Below, piece after piece: positions 50,779 to 59,828 of a DNA stretch of 64,000 bases. A program made the translations under genes and the position numbers. The number at the start of each line of letters is the position of its first letter. Positions within the stretch are counted from its first letter, which is position 1. A model generated the notes under the pieces. The model made no database searches, had not been told where the DNA came from, and saw only the letters and a list, made by a program, of their open reading frames with translations. The stretch covers positions 21,897,001-21,961,000 of the forward strand of contig OZ005609.1 of the NCBI GenBank assembly GCA_963930655.1, given 5' to 3'. This DNA comes from Myrica gale. Lineage: Eukaryota; Streptophyta; Magnoliopsida; Fagales; Myricaceae.

Positions 50779-51007
50779 GGAATAAATGCAAAATCAGTTC
50801 CTGTGCTATACGCAAAAATCGATTTAGCCCCTGTGATAAGAAAAACATCGATTAGTCCCTGTGATTCTATTTTCGTTTGTTATTGGTCCTTCATCAGAGA
50901 CTGATTTTATCACTTTCTGAAATCACAAGGACTAAATTGATTTTTTCATATCATAGAGACTAAATCGATTTTTGCGTATAGCACAGAGACTAATTTTACA
51001 TTTATCC
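50779..51007. mobile_element. MULE-type MITE, 229 bp, 10-bp target duplication
   Basis: ATTTTATATA flanks the element at 50769-50778 and 51008-51017. The ends are inverted over most of their length: GGAATAAATGCAAAATCAGT on the left and GGATAAATGTAAAATTAGT read inward from the right, followed in both arms by GTATAGCACAG/CTGTGCTATAC and AATCGATTT. A 10-bp duplication with long arms is typical of Mutator-like or foldback MITEs. Confidence 0.75.
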
Positions 51008-51017
51008 ATTTTATATA

Positions 51018-51448
51018 TACCAAAGCATATATATAATATAATAATAATTAATTTCTAGTTTATTAGAGTATTAATTATGCAATAGTGGTTTTAATTACTC
51101 AATATTTTTGAAAAGTCTTCGAGATTCAACTTCATTAATACATAGACGATAATTTTGTAAACGCTACGTGCTAGTTTATGTTATTATGTGTCGGGTAGAT
51201 CATTAAGAATAGTGCAAGCATTTGCTACCATCCATACTGTCTGTTATTCAAAATTTCAAAGGTAGAGATCTGCATCGAAAACAAACATTAGTTATCCTTT
51301 GATCTTGCGGCACAAGTATTTTTAGTTTTTCCACTAAACGACTTGTAGCATTGTCATCGCTTTTTCCACTAAAAGCCCTCCTCTTTATCTTTCTCCCTCA
51401 AGACTCTCGAGCTCTAAAGCCACCAAAGACCCCAGCCGTGGTTCAGCC
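51018..51448. promoter_or_regulatory. Methyltransferase upstream region
   Basis: AT-rich DNA followed from about 51340 by a pyrimidine-rich, leader-like segment before the ATG at 51449. No other gene is visible. Confidence 0.4.
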
Positions 51449-54400
51449 ATGGCGGAACAAGAGCTCGATCCCTCCTCCCCCTCGTGTCTTTACCTGGTCT
51501 CAGCTTTCCTCGCCATGGAACCCACTGATTCCTTGGTCGCCTTGGCCCGGTATTCCTCAGCGCACTTCAGCTGTTCAGCCTACACACAGCACGCACTTTT
51601 TATTAAACACGGCGCATGTTAGAATAGGATAACATTCCCCCTTCCATGTTTCCAATTGCAAGCGTCGGCACATCTTAGCATGACATGGTGCATCTTAGCT
51701 AATTGTGGAGCACGTAGCTAAAGTGTACCGCATTCATCTTTTTCTTCCTAGTTTTAACAGCTTGGGATTGTATGAACGTGTTATTTTGTTGACTTGTAGA
51801 GTAAGCGGCGGAGGATCGGTTACGGAGATAGTACAGAGGTTCATTTGGGATCATTGCCTAGACAAAGCTGTACATACTCTCTACTCTCTGTTTCATTATA
51901 GTTTTGAGAATCGAACTGCACGTTAATGCCTTGGTACTTTATTTGCGTGATGGGTTGTGGGATTATTTATCGATAGTTAGTGTGGGAATGATTGTTGCGT
52001 GTAAAGATTTATTTGTTAGCAATGGGATTAGATACCCCAGTAGTCCTAGAAACGATGGAGACTAGGCGCTGCGCGTATTGAGCCGTACAGTCTTGTAGCT
52101 CTAACGCGTTAAGTATCCCACTTGGGGAATACTCTGGTTGCTTTTTCTTAATTGATAGTTGGGTATGAATACGATAAGAACTAGGCTCTAAGTTTGAAGA
52201 AAATGAGTATTCTATGTTATTCTAGCCCTTATTTTACGGGCATGTCTCATGCTATTTGGTTTATGTGGAGTTTAGTACCACTATAATTAGGCTTGGTACT
52301 ACACCGGAGTTTTTATTTACAAGGTCTTCAATTTCAGATCAATATTAATTGCTGCTGTTAACCTTCAGTTTTGACTGGAGGTTTTACAATTGTTATCGGC
52401 AACAAAACAAATCCTTTAATTTTGATTGGAACTCAAGTATAGACCTTTGTTCAGTTGAATGATCTATGCAGGCTGGAAAACATCATGCCCCTTACTTGAA
52501 GAATTTCCTAAAGAAGCTGATAACTGAAATTGAGCTGAACCATGGTGCTGTTTTGGATGAGTTATATGAACAGTATGCATTTTACATGACGTCATTGAAG
52601 GTATAGTTTGCCAGGAGAGGGGTTTCTTAATTAAAGCGCTATTTGAATTATTTTTGTTTTTCTATATCGATAACTCAGTTAATTGAATTATGTTGACAAA
52701 TTTGTTTGTTTGATAGGATGATAATTTGGTGAAAAGAAATTCAAGGGTCTGCAAATCCATTTCATTTATTTTTCCTGATGGTAAAAATCTGTGTTCAGTT
52801 GATGGTGGGTGCTATTTTTGCATTGGCTTATGTTCAGTTCAACTTTGGTACTTCCAGGTAGTTTTGAGCTCCCAAGTTGTCCCGACTTAAGGAAATTGGT
52901 GGTCCAACTCCATTGTTCTCTCAACATGCTTGAAGGTGATACTGGGTAAGCTTCATTGGTGATGCCTCTATCTTGAAAGTGATATCTGCAAAACCAAACT
53001 GTCAATGACTTTTTTCAGTATTAATCGTTGGACTAGGAATACTCTCAAATCGTTTTAGTTCTGCTACATTGGCCAGGTGGCCTACAAGTCAGTCCTTTTT
53101 ATACTTGGGACGAGTTGGTCATTATGGTGCTGTTATGATTCAAATGTGTAGGATTGAGGTGCTAGAAAGGGGAATAGTTGTTAGAAATATGTGCTATAAT
53201 TGGCTTTGGGTAGATTTAGTAAAAACAGAGTTTAATGACACGATGAAAGAATTGAGATAGGGGTTTGACTGATTAATCTTTTGACGCTTGTTTCAATTGT
53301 CCTGCCATTTTTTTTTTTGCATCCTTGCTTCTTGGACCTATCTACAACAACGTAACCATTTCCATTTTCAGCTGAAGAAATAAATACTACTTTATTTATT
53401 AGTTATATTGACATCTTGGACTAGTTTAAAGTAGCAATGGCTTGGATAATGCAGGTGTTCAGTTTGGCCTTCGAGTCTTTTTTTGTCAGAGTTCATACTT
53501 TCTTTTCCAGAATTAGTCTATAATAAATCATGTTTTGAGGTAAGGTCTGCAATCAAGGTTTTCTTTACTTTATCTGCAACTACGAACTGTGCTCTTTGTT
53601 GATAGCATTCATGAATGAGGAGTTTGAAAACAGGTTGGTTCAGGAGTTGGTTTGGTTGGCATTTGTCTTGCACATGTTAGAGCCTCCAAGGTATTCTATT
53701 CAATATCCAACTCTGTTCATGATACATGTTAGAAAAGCATCTCCTTTTACCACCGTTTGAGGTCTTTTGAAAACATCCTCCGATTTGTGATGTCAACAGC
53801 GCCTAAAAGTTTCAAGTTGTTCCCCTGCAGAGCACTTCGGTTACTCATGGCAAAACTATAAAACATGGTTTTTGCCAAGGTTGTTTCTGTCTTTCAAAGT
53901 GCTGAGAGTTGTTTTAACTTCTTTTTTTCTATTGTTTCTTTTTCTGTATCGTCATCAACAATGTCTCTTAACTAGACAAAGACATTATCCAAACATTCTG
54001 CGTTGTTGATCATCCCTTGGAATTCTGTGTTTGATACAGGTGATATTAAGTGATGGTGACCTGTCTACTTTAATGAACATGAAGCTCAATTTAGAGTCCA
54101 ACAACTTGAATGTTAAAACTTATACGCCAGAAAGAACCCCTGAACATCCAAATATGGTGAGTCCTGATAATGACAAATGACTTATGATATTGATGGTGTT
54201 GGCCACATAATGAAGAACCTATAGCAGTTGTGAGCTGAAACAAATTGAAAATATTAGGTGAAGTGCATTCATCTGCCATGGGAATCTGCATCAGAAATTG
54301 AGCTCCAAAACTTGAAGCCAGATGTTGTGTGAGTACTCTAACTCAATTATCTGTGCTTCCAGTGACCATGCAGAGGATCTTAGTTTTGAGCTTATGTTTC

Positions 54401-55180
54401 CAATGTCTATGCCCTTCTGAAATCAAAGGCAATTCAATTCAATGTTTATGTTTAGGGAATGCTTTAGGTCCTATGCTCCATTAGTTGGAAATTTGGATCC
54501 ATGAAGGGCAACCAAAGCATGGAACTCTCCACTTCTGTTTGTCACTGAAATTAGTGAAATTCTGTTCTTTGTTGTTCTTCAGTTTGGGTGCAGACATTAT
54601 ATACGATCCACTATGCCTCCCCCATCTTGTTCGAGTACTTGCCATTCTTTTGAACCAGAAGAAATCAAACTCCCAGAAGCAGAATGCCAGTGGTCAGGGC
54701 TGCTTGTCAGATGGTAAACCTATTCTTAGTAGATGCTATGGTCCAAATCATGGAAATGCCGATGACAAGGATGACAGATTGGATGGTAGAGTCAATGGTA
54801 CTAATCAAAGGAATGGAAACGCTAATGGTGATGATAGAGTAAATCGTGCTAATCGAGTGAATGGGAACGCTAATGGTGATGGTAGAGTCAATGGCGCTAA
54901 TCAAGTGAATGGGAACGCTAATGGTGATGGATTTGGTGCTTGTGGAAGCAAAAGAATTTGTGATGACATTTCAAATTTTGAGTCAGGGGAAGGACCAGTG
55001 GCTTACGTTGCCTTTGTTATTCGCAATGCCGACACATTCAATCGGTTTGTTTCTCTGGTGGACCAAGCTAACATTGCTATCAATGACCTAACTGAAACTC
55101 ACAAGCCCGTCAATTTGCTTCCTTACATGCATTCATATGATAGGTCTAGTGTCCGACTACTTGGTCTCAAATTTAAGTAA
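51449..55180 (+). CDS. EEF2KMT/FAM86-like protein-lysine N-methyltransferase
   Basis: Ten exons: 51449-51549, 51800-51869, 52472-52600, 52717-52780, 52858-52945, 53455-53539, 53634-53690, 54040-54156, 54258-54328, 54583-55180; 1380 bp, 459 residues. A seven-beta-strand methyltransferase of family 16. The N-terminal half (SVTEIVQRFIWDHCLDKA; APYLKNFLKKLITEIE; DELYEQYAFYMTSLK) resembles FAM86 proteins, whose human member methylates a lysine of elongation factor 2. The SAM site is FEVGSGVGLVGICLAH (about 178-193), and the family DxxY signature appears as LGADIIYDPL (about 262-271). Residues 330-377 are three tandem 16-residue repeats ((R)VNG.NQ.NGNANGDG), absent from typical members. The C-terminus resumes with YVAFVIRNADTFNRFVSLV. 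An intron holds a plastid 16S rDNA piece. Introns are GT-AG. Family assignment is firm; the substrate is inferred. Confidence 0.87.
52017..52132 (+). pseudogene. Nuclear copy of a plastid 16S rRNA segment (NUPT)
   Basis: Within intron 2 of the methyltransferase gene, about 115 bp reads GGGATTAGATACCCC, AGTAGTCCTAG, ACGATGG, ACTAGGCGCTG, TAACGCGTTAAGTATCCC and TTGGGGA in order. This is the conserved 16S rRNA segment around E. coli position 780-890. The ACTAGGCGCTG and GCGTTAAGTATCCC words match the chloroplast form, not plant mitochondrial 18S. A CCGTA deletion and about a dozen substitutions show decay. It is a small, old plastid-to-nucleus insertion and not a working rRNA gene. Confidence 0.85.
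54788..54931 (+). repeat. In-frame coding minisatellite, 3 x 48 bp
   Basis: Three units at 54788-54835, 54836-54883 and 54884-54931 encode RVNGTNQRNGNANGDD, RVNRANRVNGNANGDG and RVNGANQVNGNANGDG. The period is a multiple of three, so copy-number changes keep the reading frame of the methyltransferase. Confidence 0.92.
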
Positions 55181-56138
55181 CTTTTCGAGGTTCCCATGCT
55201 GTTTTGTCACATTGACATTGTGGTCTCTGTTTTGGCTTGTTCCCAATGAAAAGAGGCCCTTGAGTTCTGATTTGTAATTTTCTTTTAAACCATCAAATAT
55301 CAATGTTCTGACGATACCCAAGATCAAGGTATTTGTTTTTCTCTCGAGCCCAAGATATTGTATTGGTATATAAGTTCTGTCGTTTTCTTCTCTTATATTT
55401 GTTTTATGGCAAAATAGACAAGGTGTGAGGGCTGTAGGTCTGCAACTTATCGGACATACGTGTATTATAACCCCATAAACTTGCGCGCCTCGGCGCCTGT
55501 TGTGGCTTTTGATTCGTAGAATGCCCCACCACGACCAGATAGCTGTGGCCCTCCGGCTCAATTATGGCTACATTTTGAACAGGCGTTCAGTACGAAGTTT
55601 ATGAAAGAAAAAAAAGGGTTCATATTTAAGGCTGTCGCTCAAATAATTGTACCAAAAAACGTGAAAATAAAATGAAACATGAGATTTAAGGGAATGCGAA
55701 ACTATAGAAGAAAAAAGAAATTTAATAATGCAAAGGAAAATATATTAGAAGAAGAATAATAATAAAGACGCGGGGGAACTCAGAGAGAAGGAAAGGAATA
55801 TATATAGATTCCACATTAAAAAGCACCATGCATAAATGTAACAAAAATTGTCAATGTTGGCGAACATGTAGAAGTTTCGGTTCTAGTTTGGACGAAAAGA
55901 TTATCCAACCCCCCAAAACTCAGCTTACAAAATACGCCAAACAAATGCTCTTTAACCTTTTCTAGTACCTTTTTTATATATATATTTTGGTCCCGTTACG
56001 TACTTTTATTTTTGTAAATTAATTTCAAATGTATTTTTTGAAAGTATTTTTTAATGTTCTGATGCATGTTGTATTTTTCGTAATTTTATATGATTAATAA
56101 ACTTAATTCTTAACATCATGGCCAGAAAGTTTGCAGTC
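55181..56138. other. Methyltransferase 3' flank
   Basis: Probably the 3' UTR for the first few hundred bases, then AT-rich DNA. The minus-strand frame at 55157-55561 overlaps the end of the gene and is not credible. Confidence 0.45.
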
Positions 56139-56910
56139 CGATCCCCAAAAAAGCTAAAACTGTCGAGGTCGGGTTTCTTTCAATACTTTGGTTCCGAGTT
56201 AGAGACCTGAACACAAATTTGAATTTTCTCTGATTCATGTTTCAAAACTCGACCCAGACCTGAAAAAAGCTAAGGAGATGTTTGTTTGCCAAAAAATTGG
56301 GGAATATTCCCGAAATTTTGGGAATCTTTACTTTATTGAGATTTATTGGGGTTTGTGAAAGGTGAAGTGTGTAGGTGTAAAAGTTAAAAATTTTGGAGTT
56401 TGTTTGGTTTGTTCGATTTGTTGAGACCCCAAATATTTGGGGTCTCAAACATGCCCTAAATCCGTCGAGGTCGAGTTCTTTTAAATACTTTGGTTTCAAG
56501 TTAGAGACCCGAACACGAACCTGATTTTATTTAGGTTTATGTTTCAAAACTCGATCCCGACCCCGAAAAAAGCTAAAATCGTCAAGGATGTGTGTTCTTT
56601 GAATGCTTTGGTTTTCAGTTAGAAACCCGAACACAAACTTGATTTTTTCGGGTTCATGTTTCAAAACCCAACCCCAACCCCGAAAAAAGCAAAAAGCGTC
56701 GAGGTCGGGTTCCTTTGAATGTTTTGGCTTTGGGTTAGATACTTGAATATAAACCTAATTTTTCTCGAGTTCATGTCTCAAAACTTGACCCAACCCCAAA
56801 AAAAAGCTAAAACCGTTATGTCATGTTCTTTTTAATGCTTTAGTTCGGATTAGAGACTCAAACACGAACCTGATTTTTATGTGGTTCATGGTTTAAAACC
56901 GACTCCGACC
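56139..56910. repeat. Tandem array of about five ~118-bp units, interrupted by a MITE
   Basis: Each unit carries AAAAAAGCTAAAA, GTCGAGGTCGGGTTC, TTTGGTT..GAGTTAGAGAC, GAACACAAACCTGATTTT and TTCATGTTTCAAAACTCGAC in that order. Units start near 56150, 56457 (after the MITE), 56578, 56695 and 56812 and are 75-90 percent alike by eye. The origin is unknown. Confidence 0.8.
56274..56456. mobile_element. Tourist-like MITE nested in the tandem array
   Basis: The ends GGAGATGTTTGTTTG and, inverted, GGGCATGTTTGAGACC are flanked on both sides by TAA (56271-56273 and 56457-56459). Removing the element and one TAA restores the repeat unit AAAAAAGCTAAATCCGTCG, which matches the neighbouring units. Confidence 0.82.
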
Positions 56911-56970
56911 ACAATGTAACTTGACTGGTTCGGGTTGAACCAGATCGATTTCGAGTTGGGAGGTTGGGTC

Positions 56971-57853
56971 CAGTGGCGGATCCAAGATTGAAGTCTTAGG
57001 GGGGCGGAGTCATAAAGTTGGAAAAATATTTTAAACATAAAAAATAAATTTACAACTAAACATTCAAAATTTCAAAAAAATTAATACTATATCCTACACA
57101 TTTTCACACAAACTCCAATACATTTTAAAAACACATATCATTAAATCATTATGCACGTTCATCAACCAATAATTATATAGAAAACTAATATAAATATTTA
57201 CTCTAGATTTAAATTAGCAATCTAAAGGAGGGAAAAATTGAGATCGAAAGAGATTTTAAGTTAAAAAGAGAAAATGAACTTATATAAACCGAAACAACGT
57301 CAAAAGAAACGAAAGAAAAAAAAGTCAAGTTAAAAGTTGTCATATGTAAAGTCACAGAAAAAACTTGGTGGGTTAATTAAGTGATTTATTTATGTTAACT
57401 TTTTCAAAGGTGGGGCAAAATCGATAGTTTTTATAAGTGTACTTTAGAGAAATAAATAACAAAATAGAAACAAAAACTGGTATTTAGGTAATAAAATAAA
57501 TTGCATTACTTAGTGAAATTTTAATTCTATTAGCATTTTCTTGTTATTTTAAAAGATACTTTAATTCATTTGTTATTTGTTGTCATTTTAAAGGGTATGA
57601 TTTTTAAAACATTAAGTTTATCTCATTCATTTTGACGGATAAATGATATTTAAATGGGTAAAAAATGATAGTATTTTTTATTTTGCAAAAGAGATCTTTT
57701 TTTTCAAAATATTTGGAGGGAAAAATGATATTTGAAGGTGTAAAATTATTATAAGATAATATTTTTTTACCCAAAAAATGTTTAAAAGAACAAAAAAATC
57801 AAAATATTTGGGCGGGCGGGAGCCCTCGCCCGCCTCCCCTAAATCCGCCCCTA
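56971..57853. mobile_element. Non-autonomous hAT transposon, 883 bp, 8-bp target duplication
   Basis: GTTGGGTC at 56963-56970 is repeated exactly at 57854-57861. The terminal inverted repeats are CAGTGGCGGATCCA and, read inward from the right, TAGGGGCGGATTTA. GGGGGGCGGAGTC and GGCGGGCGGGAGCCC lie just inside the ends. An 8-bp duplication and a CAGTGGCGGA-type end define a plant hAT. No transposase frame is present. Confidence 0.88.
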
Positions 57854-57861
57854 GTTGGGTC

Positions 57862-58181
57862 GATGAGTTTTTTTTATCACCTCTAAGATTGAGAGAGGCA
57901 GGCCGAGAAAAATGATTAATTAGTTTTAGAAAGTAAACCATTTTCAAAAAAATAGAGCTGTGTTTGACGGTTGACCAAATTACGTTTTCGTTAACCTTAT
58001 TTTACTAGGCTCACCAAAAAGAAAAAGTATGAAAAATATTTTACTAAAAGTAAAATACAGCGGAGCCCAGTGAAATTGGCCCCTCAACTTCCTAATTTAA
58101 ACTTCATCTTTGGTGGGAAAATGCACTGTCCGTACAATAGCCAAAAAGGGCAAAAGTGCCTCACAATCCGAATATAAGTAA
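57862..58181. other. Spacer between hAT and MITE
   Basis: AT-rich intergenic DNA without recognisable features. Confidence 0.4.
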
Positions 58182-58365
58182 GGATATATTTGTGTTGTAA
58201 AGTTTTTGGTATTGGGTTTAGTGTTGGTATTGAGTTTAGTGAAAAAGTGAAGAGAGAAGTAATTTTTCATATTTTTTGTAATTTTTTATATTTTTTGATA
58301 AGAGAGAGAGATTATATTATAGTATTTTATTGGGAGTTGGTGAAATATTTGGTGCAAACGCAGCG
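58182..58365. mobile_element. Tourist-like MITE
   Basis: GGATATATTTGTGTTG at the left and, inverted, GCTGCGTTTGCACC at the right, with TAA on both sides (58179-58181, 58366-58368). The body is nearly the same as the copy at 13234. Confidence 0.75.
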
Positions 58366-58541
58366 TAAGTTAAGGACTTATTTACGGACAATAAGATCAC
58401 GCACATTCACTAAATACAATTTTGTCCATAAATAGAAGTATTTATAAATATTGAGGATCTTTTTACATAGTTTCTCATAAAGAATATGATAGAATCTAAA
58501 ACACACAGTAAAAAGTTTTTATAAAGAGTATTATGAACGAA

Positions 58542-58699
58542 GGGTGCGTTTGCACCAAAAATTTCACAAAATATTTTATCAACTCACAATAAAATACTAC
58601 AATATAATCTCTCTCTCTCCCATAAAAATATAAAAAATTACCTCTTTCTTCACTTTTTCACTAATCCAATACCAAAAATTTTTCAACACAAACATAACC
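58542..58699. mobile_element. Tourist-like MITE, inverted relative to the copy at 58182
   Basis: GGGTGCGTTTGCACC at the left and, inverted, GGTTATGTTTGTGTTG at the right, flanked by GAA on both sides (58539-58541, 58700-58702). It is the reverse complement of the 13234 copy, about 160 bp long. Confidence 0.75.
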
Positions 58700-59222
58700 G
58701 AAGATAATTAAGAAAAAATACTTTTAAATTTTGTGGTCTGAATTCTCTAGTAAGCATAATTGGTTCTCTTAAAACAAATGAAAAAATTAAAATTAAAATG
58801 CTACCCTTACATTTCCTTTTGTATTATTTTACAATTATTCTATTTGAGGAACTAACTATGAAGGTCCATTAATTAATATATAATGATCACTAGTCTTCCA
58901 AAATTATCACAAGCTTCTTAATTACAAGCTCAAAAACTATATTTGGGTGTCTATAGACATTTTATAATTATTTCGTTATTTTGAAATCTTATACTATGAG
59001 AGTTTTTTTTTTAAAAAAAGAAAATAATCCATAACATAGATACTACAACCATTTTTCTTTTATTCTTGAGATACGGTTCAACAATATTTTCTAAGATCTT
59101 ATATTATAATGATGTTTTTTTATTTATATAAAAAATGATGATTTTTTGGCATCTTAAAATTGCTAAATGCCCATTTTAACTCTATTTGTAGACCATTAAA
59201 GCTCACTTACAAAGATTTCTAA

Positions 59223-59398
59223 GGATCCGTTTCCAATATAAAATTTCACAAAATTTTACACTCTCATAATAAAATACTACAATATAATCCTTCTCTTCCA
59301 TCGAATCATAATTTTTCACTACAAAAAATATAAAAAATTATCTCTCTTCACTTTTTCATTAAACTCAATACCTAAAATTTTAAGAACACAAACCACCC
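59223..59398. mobile_element. Tourist-like MITE
   Basis: GGATCCGTTTCC at the left and, inverted, GGGTGGTTTGTG at the right, with TAA at 59220-59222 and 59399-59401. It shares AATAAAATACTACAATATAATC with the copy at 58542. Confidence 0.75.
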
Positions 59399-59401
59399 TA
59401 A

Positions 59402-59828
59402 GAACTTTGATCCCAATAGTTTATGTAAAAAAGAGAGAAACTTTCATTTCTAATTTTTGTTGGGTTATTTGGTTTTATCTTCTTCGTTTTTTGTCAATTC
59501 TACAACCAAATATAATTTTTCACACCACATAAATATAACTACAACACGCATACCAATAAAGTTAACATCACATAAAAATTCTCAAAACACAAAAAATCTT
59601 CAGAATACACCTTAACCGAACACACTCCTAGATGACCGGAGAGGACACCGGGATTCATGCTGGCACTGTACGGCATACGACACAGTCGCACAGATAAAGA
59701 AAGCGTCTTCGATAATAGAGTGATTATTTTGCTATTCGAAGCTGCATTTCATTCACAAAAAAGAAAAGGAAGAAGCTGCATTTCATTCACGAAAGTTGAC
59801 TCTTGCAGAAACGTACTCTCATCGAGAA
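59402..59828. promoter_or_regulatory. Upstream region of the BCAT-like gene
   Basis: Includes a dispersed repeat (59523-59607) also present near 30656. From about 59640 it becomes less AT-rich and leader-like before the ATG at 59829. Confidence 0.4.

Noticed and set aside
52017..52132. A functional rRNA gene or bacterial contamination
   Set aside because: The match covers only about 115 bp, is degraded, and is embedded in an intron of a plant gene.
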